A stretch of 64,000 nucleotides of DNA from assembly GCA_907165065.1 (NCBI GenBank), contig OU015539.1:11988816-12052815 (forward strand). Reading direction: 5' to 3'. Below are positions 36,381 through 59,011 of this stretch, one piece after another. The notes below the pieces were generated by a model. It searched no databases, had not been told where the DNA came from, and saw only the letters and a program-made list of their open reading frames with translations. A program made the position numbers and the translations under genes. Source of the stretch: Caprimulgus europaeus. Taxonomy: Eukaryota; Chordata; Aves; Caprimulgiformes; Caprimulgidae. Positions within the stretch are counted from its first letter, which is position 1. Each line of letters opens with the position of its first letter.

Positions 36381-39300
36381 TAGTCGGGAGGAATAAGTCA
36401 GATTCAGACCTAGTAACATGAACAAGTCAAACAGCAGTTGCTAAGGGATCGCTCTGGTGCTACAAGTAGGAGAGAGATGTGTGTGTTCTCTCTTTCCACA
36501 TCCAGAGTCCTCCAGAGACATTAGAAGTAACACTCCTGGGAAGAAGTCTCCACAGAGCAGCTCCTGGCAGCAACAATGAAACCCAGACCTTAGGACTTGA
36601 CAGATGCCTTCCCAGACACCTTACAAAACCAACAAAAGGTGTTATCAGGCCCTGGGAGATGTTGATAGTACCATGAAGCTGGCTATTGTAACAAGGGTTT
36701 AAACGACCTCAAGCTGCTTGTTCAAGAGAAAGATAAACAGGAGAGGCCTCACTGCCTTTTAATTACAGAAACAGATCAAGAAGCTAGAGGCAACTAGTTC
36801 AAAGGCAACTGGAGCAGAGGGGTGAGTAACTTCACTGTGCAACTTCCACATTAGGAACCCACAAGACAAAAGCAAAAAGTACCAAAACATTCAGAATTCA
36901 CGAGGTATTTTCCTTCCCGTTTCCCAGAAATACAAATGGCTGAATGGACATTTTAAAAGCAGTGGAAGGGAGGAACAGAACATTACAGCAAGCATGCAGT
37001 GCCTTCCAAAACCCTGAAAACATAGCCCTCAGAATGACCTGAAGTCAGCCTTTCAAATGACAGGGACAACCACGTAAGTAGAAGTATCAGTTCACATTGC
37101 CAGTGTGGTACTTGCATCAATGCAGTTGATAATTTTGCAAATAATAAAAATCAGCTGGAGACAGAAGGCTTAGGCATGGGGAAAGAGACAGGAAGGACAG
37201 AACGCCTTTTACAGTGAGCCAGGAAGCCAGGAGTTCAGGAACATGACATTCTTCCGACAGGCAGTGAAGGATGGGCAGATTTTACAGTTTGCAGGAGAAA
37301 TATATCAGAGCACACATGAACTTTTACAGTTTAAAAATCCCAGCAGGTGTTGCCTGAAAGTTGCAATAGGAAGGAGAAAAGCATTAGAACGTTGTTTCAC
37401 TTCCAAAGGTCAGCATCATGTTCAAGAGATCTCGGGGAAAGGCCAGGACTGGTGCCTAGACAAGAGGGACTACGTTTTTCTCGTGCTAACGGTAATCCTC
37501 ATTTAGATATATTCTTTAGCTGAGCACAGAGTGTTTATACATAACCTCCTGACAGCAAATTGTAGATGTTACTGAAGATGTACAAATATTACTCGTTTTG
37601 TTTTGTCTCCTGTATTCCTGACACAGCTAGTGACACAATGCTCTTACCACTGTTTTTTTCTATACCACCTTTCATCCCTTGCTTAGAGGGAGATTCCCCC
37701 CCACAAGTCCACTGCTTTATAAATAAATAATCACAACAAAAAGATAACCCACCATTTTCTCACGGCAGATCCTTCTACAACACTGCTCGTCTCCCCTATT
37801 CAGCTTTTTACAGGGAAGACAAACCTGAGTTAGGTTTGTATGGTGGGCTGGATATATGGTCCCAGACAGGTCTCAAAATATCACCTTGTTGATTTGTCCC
37901 CATTTCCTACTGTTCCTCATACAGCCTGACAAAAGCCTAGAAAGATCCAGAAAGCAGCCTAGACAGCCACAAAGTTTACAGAACAAAACCCAATTCCTTT
38001 CAACCAAGTGTTCCCATGGCCAGAGCTCTTAATATCTGAATATCAAGACCATTCACAAGTTTTCTGTCCTTAGATGTGCCACACAACACAGGGATTAAGA
38101 CCTTGAAGACACTTACCCCCACTTAAAACCCAGGACCTGCTTCAAGCCTGCAATATTAACTTAGCTTTCCAATAGAAGCAGGTAGGCACGGCAGAAAAGC
38201 CGTATTTAAGGTGGTGGGCACTGCATTTACCACTCGGGATGCCCTGAGCAAGGGCCCACCTCACCAACTTTCAGCCTTCGGGTTTTGGCAGAAACTGGTG
38301 CCCAACAGCAGGTCAGCAGAGGAACACAGGGAACACCACCGTGGCCCTGCACTTCCAGCTGGAGTGCTTTTCCAAACTCACTCTGAGTTTCTTTTATCAT
38401 GGTTTTGGAACACGATAGTAATCAACTTCCAAAATCTATGCCTAAATTTAGTGAACAAACGCATTCTCTGCTCAGCAGATTCCTGAGCTTTTCCAGGCAA
38501 CAAACATCTAAATCATAAGTGCAGATAACTTTTGGCAGTGCTTGGCTTGTGGCAACAGACTTCAGGAATCTTCTGTTTGGAATAAGCTCATTAAAGCTTG
38601 TAGCACGATTACGTGGCAAGCCCAGTCAATAATGGGCACAGCTACACCATAGGTGAAATGCTGTCACATAAAGTGATGTCAGAAGAGCGTTGGCTAGTAT
38701 TCTTGTTTGAATCCAGACTTGAACTTTATCAGTGGTGACTAACCACAAGGCCAGGCATAAAGTCAGAGTTTTCCTTGGCGACAGTGGGTGTTCATTCCTT
38801 CCATATATATTTTGCTTTATTAACTCTTTCACAATAGCTCCTCTCATTATGTGCCACAGCATCTTGCAGGCCACACTGTGCAAAGCACCCTGGCAGTGCC
38901 CTCCCTCCTCCTGCAGAAGGAAGGCTCCTCACTCCATCCCTCCCGACACTGACTGGTACTGCTGGCCCCGTGGAAGGCAGCAGTGGGTGGGGTATCTGGC
39001 AAGAGACAATGAGATAAATGCCGGAAGCGAGCCTGCTAGCCCAGGGCAGGAGCAGGTAATGAGATGAGTTGAGGTTAGAGGAAGCAAATGCATTAACCAG
39101 GGCAGGTATAAGGAACTAGAGTGTACTTACATGGAAGTAATTCTTCCCCAGTTCTGGGCCACCCATAAAACCTCACCAAGGGCATAAAAAGGCTTTTACC
39201 TATGAGAAGGTCGATCATCCTCATCCAGTGGAGCAGCAGGCTCCACAGTGCAGGATTCCAGAAAGAGGCGAGTGATTTTGTGCTTTGAAACAAAGAACCA

Positions 39301-40410
39301 GACCCGCCTCTGTGCCCTAGGAAGAGCAGGAGGTCATTTGTAGATACATTTTAAGCATCCCAAATTCCTGAATGGTGAATTTAAATGACCTATGGATGAA
39401 CTGGAGTGATGGCAAACACAAGCGACAGATCTTTAAGCACTTCTTATGCCAAGTAAAGTCATAAGAAACTCTCTCAGGCTGTAAGCTAAATTACAGCAAG
39501 GTGGCAATGTTGCAAATTCACACATACTCCAAGGCACACAGATCCTACTTCTGAGAAGACTAACCAGGTCCCTGTTGCACTTTGCAAGCTCCATCCTATG
39601 GACTTAAGCACCATTTTTCACCACTACCTTCAGATGCAACAATTAGAAAAGCAAATCATTTAAACACCTTAAGCTGCTTCAAAACTCAGGACCAGCTAGA
39701 TCACCATTATAATAGTTACTTCAAGGCTAAAGAGTAGGATCAAAACACCTGCTTAAAGTCCCATATAGGAACCAGTCTCAAAAAGAGACCATAACATCAC
39801 ATGGACATTACCCTGCACATCCTCTGCAGCAGAAGCCTTAAAACCACACGCACAGGAATACACTGTCTTGGTTAATAAATTCAGAGCAGAGTACCACAGC
39901 AGCAGCTGGGGGTCCGACTTCCATTTAACTTGTTTATAAAGTTTACCATGTTTACGATGTGGCTTAGCAGACAGAAGCAGGTTGCTCAGCATCAACCACC
40001 TCAAAGCCATCCTGCCTTCCAAATGAGGAACAGCAAGGGTGTGGTGCTCTCCACCTTCTCCGTGAATTACAGTTACACATTAAAAGACGTATCCATATAA
40101 TAGGCTATTTTAAAACCAATCTAGCATGAGTGAAAGGTTAAAAAAAGGCAAAAAAAATGATGTAACAGATATTTGTGCCTCACAAATTCAGTCTCAACAC
40201 ACGAGCTGTAATTTGCTGTCTTAACTCATTCAAATACCACACAGTTAGTGACTTAACTCCAGAGAGCTTTACATACTTAGGAAAACACGTGGTGCCTGCT
40301 ACAGGCTGTAATGTCTTACATTTGGCTTGAAAAATGTAATCCATCTCCCAAATGTACTTCCACTGTAACTTCTTGTTTGAATCTTCCACACGTCACTCAT
40401 AAGCAGCCTT
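36381..40410. other. Intergenic, beyond the RRAS2 3' end
   Basis: Mixed-composition sequence with no recognised exon on either strand and no mobile element identified by eye. Confidence 0.6.
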
Positions 40411-40425
40411 TCACCAACCAGTAAC

Positions 40426-40431
40426 TTTATT
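40426..40431 (-). terminator. Candidate RRAS2 poly(A) signal AATAAA
   Basis: The plus strand reads TTTATT, which is AATAAA on the RRAS2 strand. Downstream on the minus strand are GT-rich stretches (ACTGGTTGGTG, then TGAGTGACGTGTGG), as expected for cleavage and polyadenylation. It is the first canonical minus-strand AATAAA I found after the stop codon. Confidence 0.5.
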
Positions 40432-41116
40432 TAAAGGGCAGTGGAGGGGGGAAGCACCCACGCTCTCAAAAGAGTATTACACAGCCTAATCTATGCCACA
40501 TAAAAAATTCCTCTGCCATGCATGGCACTGGTGTCACTTCTAGGTTTAATGCTTTGCTGCAGTAAAGGAACTTGTTTACGCTCTGTTTTGTCCACAGAAG
40601 TTTACAGATTTAGAGCAGAGCACGAGACAGAGCATAGCCTGAAAACACCAGAACTGGTGACTGGACCACTGATTACATATTTAAGTCACAGCACACATCA
40701 GCTTTTATCATCTGTCATGATTTAAACTGAAATAGCTTTTCTTTACTTCCAAGCTTGAAGAAAGGTCATGCAGATGTGCATATCTATCTCCTAACCAGGT
40801 TCCTTCACCTTCTTCTTCCCCCCTCACCCCCCAAAAATTCAGGTAGCATAAGAGCGTCAGAAAGAGGCAATGTGCTTACCCCCTGATAATGGTTAGATCA
40901 TCTTTAATTCTAGCACCTGAAGTTATACAAGGGTTTGCTTAATAATCAAGTTTCAAAGAACTGTTGGACACATTCAGTAAGGTGACAACTGTGCAATACC
41001 ACTCAGTATTTCAATATCAGGGAACATACTCTTGAATTGTTTAAACACAATCCACAGAACTCAAAATTAAACAACCATCCACAGTTTAACTAAACAATCA
41101 GTTAAAAGTCTTACAG

Positions 41117-41122
41117 TTTAAT
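41117..41122 (-). terminator. Alternative RRAS2 poly(A) signal ATTAAA
   Basis: The plus strand reads TTTAAT, which is the variant signal ATTAAA on the minus strand, about 1.13 kb past the stop. It is followed by T- and GT-rich sequence (GGATGGTTGTTTAATTTTG). It may give a shorter 3'UTR isoform. Confidence 0.3.
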
Positions 41123-42252
41123 AGTTCACATAATAGTCAGTCTTTAGTAAGATACTGAAATTCATTAAAACACAACACTAGATTTTACTCTGTGGGTGTG
41201 TTGGGCAGGCGCGCAGTTGGCCATTCTTGGGTATAACTGGAAGAGTAAGGAGAAGTTTACCACAGTTTGGCAAATCCCACATTTTGTCAGTTAAAAGTGA
41301 ACTGTGAGAATTAAATACTCATCTTTACATATACACAAGTTATGCTGTGAAAGCATATTTGCTTACAAACATATAAAAATACTTGTTAACTAGTTTGATA
41401 AGAAAATAATGTATAAAAGTATATAGCAAAAACATTTAATCATCTCTGACAATGGAAAGCTCAAATTCATTTTTATATCACATGAAACAAAAACAGCTAC
41501 AATTTTAGTTTTCCTTAATCCCTTACCCAGAAATACAAAGGAAGACACAATTTGTTTCCAAACAAAGGATGTGAAATTTCTTAATAAGCTGAAATGCCTC
41601 AATCCAGAATGAGCTCAGGTATTTGGCCATATCCTAATAGTAGTAGTAATCATCCTGTAGCTGTTCTGGATTCAGAAAATAAATACAGTAGACTGTTTTG
41701 GCCACTGAAATAAAACTGCAGCATAAATGAGAGATGAAAAATTTTGCTGATAATGAAATTCAGTGTAGGCTTCTTAAGGCTAGCTGAATACTCAAGTCTA
41801 ATTTAACTGAGGGCAAAAAAAGCCAATCCACCCCCTTTTTAAAAAGTATTCTCTATACTTCAATACAGGTCTTTGTAATAGCTAATGAAACATCAGAAGT
41901 AAAAATAAATTAATTCACAAGAGAACTTATGCATGACTTCAGCACCTTGTCCTACACGGTTTTGTTTCATCTCCTTTGCGAATAAAACTCCACAAGGTGC
42001 AAGCTCTTAAGGGAGAGAAGGAAGGAACTGTGGTATTAAAGAAGCAGCCTTAGTGTTTTGTTTTGAAGTCTGCCCCAGGACGACTGAGTCTTCTTCAAGA
42101 ACTATTCTGCCAGCTCCTTGGACTAAGGCTATTCTGGTGACCACTTTTAGGACATGCACATATAAGGCTAGACCAATACCAGAAGTGACGTAAAACGATG
42201 GAAAGAAAAAAAAATAATAATCTGGCAGTTGATAGCTTGGTTCTTGGGATTC

Positions 42253-52250
<9,998 letters not shown>

Positions 52251-52324
52251 TTAGGAAAGATGAGCAGGTTTTACCCATGTACAACCACTTGCCACTTTAT
52301 CCAAAGAGACAGTAGGTAATGGCT

Positions 52325-52650
52325 TTCCTAGTCCTAGTAAACACTCCTAAATTGTAGAAATGACTAGCAGAGTCACTGAATTTACTGAACTCACACAGGA
52401 TTTCTAGCATTTTCTACAGGTTTCTGGTAACTCATAGAATTTCCCAGCAGGAATCCCTAGAAACTTTCAATTTCTAGTGGCTTTTAAGGTCTCTAGTAAC
52501 TGCTAAGTTTCTCTGGACTTCTGGTAGGGTTGAGAAGTTTTTTTGAATTCTCAAAAATTTCCAGGATTTCCTCCCCCAGTCCCAGAGCCAGTAACTTCTA
52601 GGAAGTGCCAGGATCTTCCCAGCTGTTCCTAGAATCCTCTAGCAGTTTTG
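52325..52650. repeat. Degenerate CTAG-rich repeat
   Basis: The motif TTTCTAG/CTAGAA and close variants (CCTAGTCCTAGTAAAC, TTTCTAGCATTTTC, CCCTAGAAACTTTC, TTTCTAGTGG, TCTCTAGTAACT, TTCTAGGAAGT, TCCTAGAATCC, CTCTAGCAG) recurs irregularly over about 320 bp of RRAS2 intron 1. It looks like an old tandem array that has decayed. No fixed period could be established by eye. Confidence 0.45.
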
Positions 52651-54623
52651 TAACAATTTCTAAAAGCAGCTCCACACAGCACAAATGGCACTTAATTTGT
52701 AAGATGAATAAAGTTTAGTGCCTCAACCTTGTTCCCAGGATTCAAAGACACCAACAAGTCGCTGTTCTGTTCCTCTAAACTTAAAGTCAAGCTAACAGAT
52801 GTCATGGTAGGGAAAAGAAAAAAAAGACATAACTGAAATTACAGCACTAGCCCACTAATCTTCTCCAGACACATCACTGTCAGTGCAGAACACAATTAAC
52901 TCTGCTCCTGCAGATACAGCTGTATTAACGTAGTTGTATTTGTTCTTGCTTTAAATCAGTTTGGATTTGGAGCTGCCCAGGAGGGCTGGCTGCAGGACTG
53001 TGTCCTCACTGCACCCAGCTGACTCCCACCGTTTGGACACATCCACACCAGGTTTCTGGTTTAATGAACTCATCAATGGAACTACAGCTGCCTTACTGGG
53101 AGCTGTAACACACTTCACCAGCTGTGCCTCCTATCTATCACCTATGCTCATACACCACCACCTCACCATCACGCAGCTGGCTACTGGCAGAGCATGTGCA
53201 GGTTGCTGATTACCTATTCATTTAGATTTGGCACCGTATTGACAACTGCTGACCCTACAGCAGAGACACTCAACTGCTCTGCACATCTCCTTTGGATTTT
53301 AGGGAGACATCAGGAAACTGTCCTCTTAGATACACACGCACAGCAGTCTAGGTAGCTCTGCATCAATGTCACTGCTGTGTAACAAGCCACCTCTAGGCAG
53401 CAGTAACATTAAAACAACCATGTTCCTCTCCAAGGAGGATAAAATCCCAGCAGCCTGTCCCACCAGAGATACCTGTGACACAGGAGATGCTGTAATTCAC
53501 TCCTTTCTCACAGTGTCTGCTGTAAGACACTTGCTCATTTCTGGGTAAGAAATGGTTTCTCCATTGTTTTAGAGCATTCACCCAGGCTAAGCAATCTCCC
53601 CCTCTCAAAATCCCCACCCACCCAAAACAAAAACCCAAACAAACCAACAGGCATGGGATCACACAATGGAACATGTACACAAGTCCAAGTTTTGCAGAAG
53701 AAGAGCACCTATTTACAGACAGCAGAACATCTCACCACAGAACAAGCCTCCAGAAGATGCTGTTCCAACTGCAAGTTGTCCCTTTATTTTGCTTCTCTGA
53801 AAATTTAAGAGAGGAAAAAAATCCACAGCCTTCAAAACTGTTCTCGACTTTTCTTTTGCCTGTATCCATGATACAAAGTGCTATCCAGGAGCTCAAGAAC
53901 AGACTTTTTGAGGAAGTAATTTATTCATAAGCTATAAATTAGGTCTCAAGTCTTCTGTGGCCTTTAATAATCTTTGAAAAATGGAAGAGAAATTCACTTA
54001 CATGAACATACAAATGTGTAAATGAAATCATTTACAGAATCTGACTTTAGAAGCGACAATCACAAGGAAGGGGATTTATGTTTCATTAAGGAAACAGAAA
54101 GTGGTATTTACAAAAAAAACCCCATTAGGTGACTAAAATGTGGTGTTGCTATCAGCCTATCTCAAAATTCAGGGCTCTCATTTGGAAGATAAAGCATGCA
54201 CACTGAAGTTATTCCCTATCCCTCTCCAGCTTCAACTTTCATTTCTTTATCCTGTGGAAGTCAAAGTTACTGTTTGACCCTTTAAATCTATAAAGCAGTA
54301 AAGTATGGCAAGTTTTAAATAAAAGGGAGAATTTGGAATGAATTTATTTCACACTCATGAATCAGTATTAGTAGACCACCTAAAACAGCAATTTTATATC
54401 CAACAAGGGCAATAATTTTCACTAAAAGAGGTCAGAAAAAGAAAGCTGTAATAACCTCAGACAGATTCCTGATATTTTCCTTATTACCTGTCCAAGAGCC
54501 AAGAACTGCAGCATGTTCTGTAATCTCCAGGGTATTTCTGTGCTTCCCTCCACCTTTTGGTTTGTTTTTTAAAATTATTTTTTGTTTGGGGTTTTTGGGG
54601 GGGTGTTAGTTTGTTTGATTTTT

Positions 54624-54627
<4 letters not shown>

Positions 54628-54665
<38 letters not shown>
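54628..54665. repeat. A38 homopolymer run
   Basis: 38 consecutive A residues, preceded by a T/G-rich tract (54557-54627). I see no clear retroposon body upstream. It could be a slippage-expanded tract or the tail of an unrecognised insertion. Confidence 0.95.
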
Positions 54666-54667
<2 letters not shown>

Positions 54668-55908
54668 AAAACTACAAAGTGGGAGTGCCAGATTCGGTAC
54701 AGAGACATGGAACATGGTTCTGCTTCAAAAAAGGGAACAAGACTAAGTTGCCCTGACCCAGCATCAGCCTCACCTCAAATTCAGAATGATCAGATGCCAG
54801 AGCTCCCCCATCTAACAAGCCTCTTACGAGCAATTTCTTCCCTGCTACAGAGTTGAGCTGCCAAATCTCGTGTCACAGCCACTACAGGAGAGGTTTACAA
54901 GGCAATTAGCCTCATGGTTCACCTCCAGGCACTGGACTAAACTAACATGCCCGAAATAGTTGCTGGTTTTGACAGAATCTTCCCAAATTACACTGGGACC
55001 ATTTGCCACAGGGAGCACAACCGCAGCCTGCAGACATTACTCAGTCAGGGTTGATTTACAAAAATTAGATGTAGCAGATGCAGATTTATCAATCTGAGCA
55101 GAGAAGGACCTTACTGCTGCTATACAACCAGCATTCAAAGAACTAAGGGGTGGCAGAGCATATCCTGAAATGCTCTGTGAGGCTGTAACTTTACTTCTCA
55201 ACGCCGTCCTGCAACAGTGGGAAGGTGCCTGTGCACCCAGCAAGACCGAGACCCAGCATAAGTAGTTTTGTAGAGGTCGAGGAGTTTGTGGTGGAACTGT
55301 GCAAACCACTGCCAGCCCACTGGGTTTAAACAGCTGCCAGGCCTGGACAAGTTAGAGGAGCACACACACCCCATGGTGTTTGAACACCCAGGCCTGCCCA
55401 CCCGTGTGCCAGTCCCAGCCCTGCAAAGCAGTTGCCCAGCTGACCTACACAGGACTGGAAAGCTGCGGCCGGTGTGCGGGAGCCAGCTGGTACAACACAC
55501 AGCCGACCACTCTCAAGGGTGACCCATTACAGACCAGGCTGCCAGACTCTCTCTCCCAGGAGCAGCTGAGTTTCCGTACCAATCGCAGGAGCTGAGCCTC
55601 ACTCAGCTGGCTCCACTGAAGATGGTGACTGCCTGAAGGAAATAATTAGAAGAAACTAGATTTCTTCTACAAAGACAGTAACTGGAACATGCTCTTCTGT
55701 TATACCACTCCCTTAATCACTAGCAAAATCAAGGCACTTTCCACCCACCTCCTAGAAGGGAAATGAGAAGCTGAGCCCAGTAGCCTCATCAGCCATCCAA
55801 TTTACCCAAAATATTATGCAACAAGTTTTCTAGGTTTTCTCTTTCTAAGACTGCTGAAGCAATCAAGTCCAGAGATGGGAAAGCCTGCCAAGGATGCAAG
55901 CCCTTCTG

Positions 55909-55990
55909 CAGAAGAAAAAGAACAAAAAATACAACAACCAAAAAGCCACCCCCCAAAAAAACACAAACCCCCCATCCCCACACCACCTAC
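55909..55990. repeat. A/C-rich low-complexity tract in RRAS2 intron 1
   Basis: A- and C-rich runs without a fixed unit (AAAAAATACAACAACC, CACCCCCCAAAAAAACAC). Confidence 0.85.
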
Positions 55991-58989
55991 ATCACTTGCA
56001 ACTGGGCAACCCACCACCACAACCCCTTCCTATACACACGCTCACCACCTTAAAACCTATTTCAAACAAAATCTCCTGACCTTCGCAGAAGCCTCTGCCC
56101 GCAGTGCTCGGGAAATGACGACACTACTGCTCCATCAGTCTCTCTCCATTTAAAGCCCTAAATCATTGTTGCAATCACTCAAGCCTTTTGGCAAGGAGAA
56201 CGTGTGAAAAATCTGCTTTCAGTTTATCATCTTCCCCCTTGGTTGTGCTGCCTTTAATACACATTTGGGAATTCCTCCATTAGCTGGACTCGCTTACAGG
56301 CTCAGGAGTCCCACTCCATAAATTAATAAAAACAACTATCTAAGTGAAGACATCTTACATGGAAAGATGGAGAACCCCCGTGAAGGTTCACAGCTTTTAT
56401 GCAGCTTTTCTTATTTACTCTTCATTACGTTCATCAACAGTCCACAAAAGCCACTAGATTACTTTCTTTTGCACCAACATTTACATTTTAAGGCGAGAGA
56501 GAAGTCAAGACACTATCAACAGGGAGCTGCTAAAAGCTGCAGTCCAGATCTTTACACAAAGCTTGAAGGGCATGCAATGAAAGGCACCCAGCACAGCAGG
56601 AGCACACCACTACGAGTAAGTTAAAGGAGTGGTACATGCCAAAATGGATACTCATCCTTGCTGTGTCTATAATCTCCATTTGTATTTACTAAATATATAC
56701 TTAATGTTTCAAAGAGTCACTAGTTGCTTATATTTTTTCCACATATTTAAAATTTTGGTTTCAACCCAGGGGAGGCAAGGAAATGGAAGGGTTTCCACCC
56801 TCCAGCTGAAGTTACAGACCAGCTCTGGATTTAAATAACATCTACAATTTCAGCATTGCAAGGAGCCCAAAAATCCTTCCCAGATGTAATTTGTAAATTG
56901 GAACTTTTAAAAAAAAAAAAACAAAACAGTTGGTGAATGCTACACATCAAAGCTTCAGCTTTAGACTTGAGTACATTCCCAAATACCTGCAGTACATTAT
57001 CCCAAGGCACCTCCTGGTAAGTGCTCCTTGACAGAGTACTTATTTTGGCAGTTTCTCCTCTGACTGTCACTAATATCATCTCTTTTCCAGCTTCTTCCTT
57101 GTTCCCTCTACACCTCACCAACAGCATTTGTTTGCTCCTGTCCCAGTTGTCAGATTTAAAGTCCAACTCAGGATCTGTAGTGGCATGTCTTCACACCATG
57201 GGCACAGAACAAGTAACAGCATCAGCTATAGCCCTATCACATACCACATTGATCAGATCAAAAATGCTTAATCCAGAAAAACACAGAAACTTGACCAAGT
57301 TGTCTTCTAAACACCTTTCTTCATGTGAATTAGTATTTCTGACATTTGTTCCAAGTCGCAGACAAAGTCAGTGCTGGAGTTCAAGACCAGAACCACAGTG
57401 TCCTGGACTGTTAGTGGGACCATAAGCAAACACCTTTCTGTTTGAGGTACTCGGCTACATGGTAAAAGCTTTCTCAGAACATGATCAAGGTCTAAATGAC
57501 TGACTGAATAAATTAGTGGGCAGCCTTCACTGCTTTGCCACCTATGGAAATCTGACAGCGGCTGCCTTCAGCTCTTCTGCCTAAGAGTAGTGACACAGCA
57601 GCCAAGTCTATACCAACATGACCAGCATCACATCGTGCCCTCCTCCAGGCTGCAGAGGAGGTTAGAGACTACTCCAAGGAGCTTTAATCCACATTTCCAT
57701 CCCTGTCCCTAGAGGAGCACAAACAAGTTCAGTGTCACCACAGACATGTTCCTAGAGGACAGGTGGCAGTAATATGCCACCTCACTCAAGCACTACACTG
57801 GCCCCTATCCAGAATTAACCTGCCCAGCAGAACCGGGAATTAAGCAAAGCAGCTGCTATGGCCCTTAGCACCTGAAGAGATTTAACTAAAGAACATCCTT
57901 TCACATGACAAAAGAGGCTCCTAAAGTAATTTCTTTAGAAATATTTGAGTTGGCTGGCTAGAAAACAAGGAAATCATGTAGGAAAGCCTGAACTGACTTA
58001 TGGAAGCGAACTTAAGCCCCGATTGCATTCCACAGTAAGGAACAGACACAGCAAAAGATAAAAGTTTTGTATTTTGTGGAGCCCCATGTATTTGGGTCAC
58101 AGAAAAAACAAACAAACAAAAACAGCACACAACTGATTAGAGAGCCTTTGACAAGCTTGTTGAATGCTTAATATAGACCTCACCAAGAGCAGGTGGTTCA
58201 CTAGGACCTGGGGTTTCCACACAGGTCTAACTGGTCAGTGTTGGAGCAGGTGCTGCTGGGGTGGAGGACAAGGAGTGTCACCTCTGCAAGGGGCTCAGGC
58301 ACTGCACAAGCCACCCCCAGAGACACTGCCCGAGCCACCCCCAGCCACCCCGCACTGCTGAGAACAGGAGTGCTCCCGATAGCGCCGAGTGTGCCCTGCT
58401 GGCATGGACAGCCACACTGTAGAGCGAGGGGAAGTGCTCTGGTGCTGAACATCAGCGAGAGAGAGGGACCAAAGGTCTACAATAATGCTGATAAAGACCA
58501 GACTGCAGAGATAACAAATAAAACACTGGGTCATGCTATAGAAAGGCCAGGTGTGTCCTACTCCAATCATCCCATATTTAAGAGTTACTTTATTTTAATT
58601 ATAAAAATAGTAAAAGGACCTGTTCCTCTCTTCCAAAAAAATTAATTAAAAGACACTAAGAGTTTGTAAGCAGTGATGCTTCCCTCAGTTTACATTGCTT
58701 CCCACTGTTCTAATGTATACTGCCAGCGTTGTTATGGCTGTCCGGGGAAATAGATGTTAGTTATAACTACAATTACAATTATCCAATGATGTGAAACACT
58801 TGGTGACTCCATGAACAGTGACAACTGAGAGAAAGAGAAAAGGATAAAACTGAAGAAAGTTATAGTGAAAGAAAGATGTCATGAGTTATATACAAGGCAA
58901 ACCCTTTGGAAGTTAATACACAAGTTGAAAAGTTCTTTTATTTGTTCCTGAAGAATTAGCATTACAAATACATACAATATGGATATATA

Positions 58990-59011
58990 TGATTAAGCAC
59001 ATGCTTAATCA
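58990..59011. repeat. Perfect 10-bp inverted repeat with 2-base centre
   Basis: TGATTAAGCA and TGCTTAATCA flank CA. It lies in RRAS2 intron 1. Confidence 0.8.

Larger units (their letters stand above)
40411..42252 (-). other. RRAS2: Probable RRAS2 3'UTR
   Basis: This AT-rich sequence follows the RRAS2 stop codon directly and shows no splice or coding signal. The far end is inferred from the poly(A) signal at 40426-40431 on the minus strand, which would give about 1.84 kb. Shorter forms are possible because minus-strand ATTAAA hexamers occur at 41435-41440 and 41117-41122. No transcript data were available. Confidence 0.5.
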
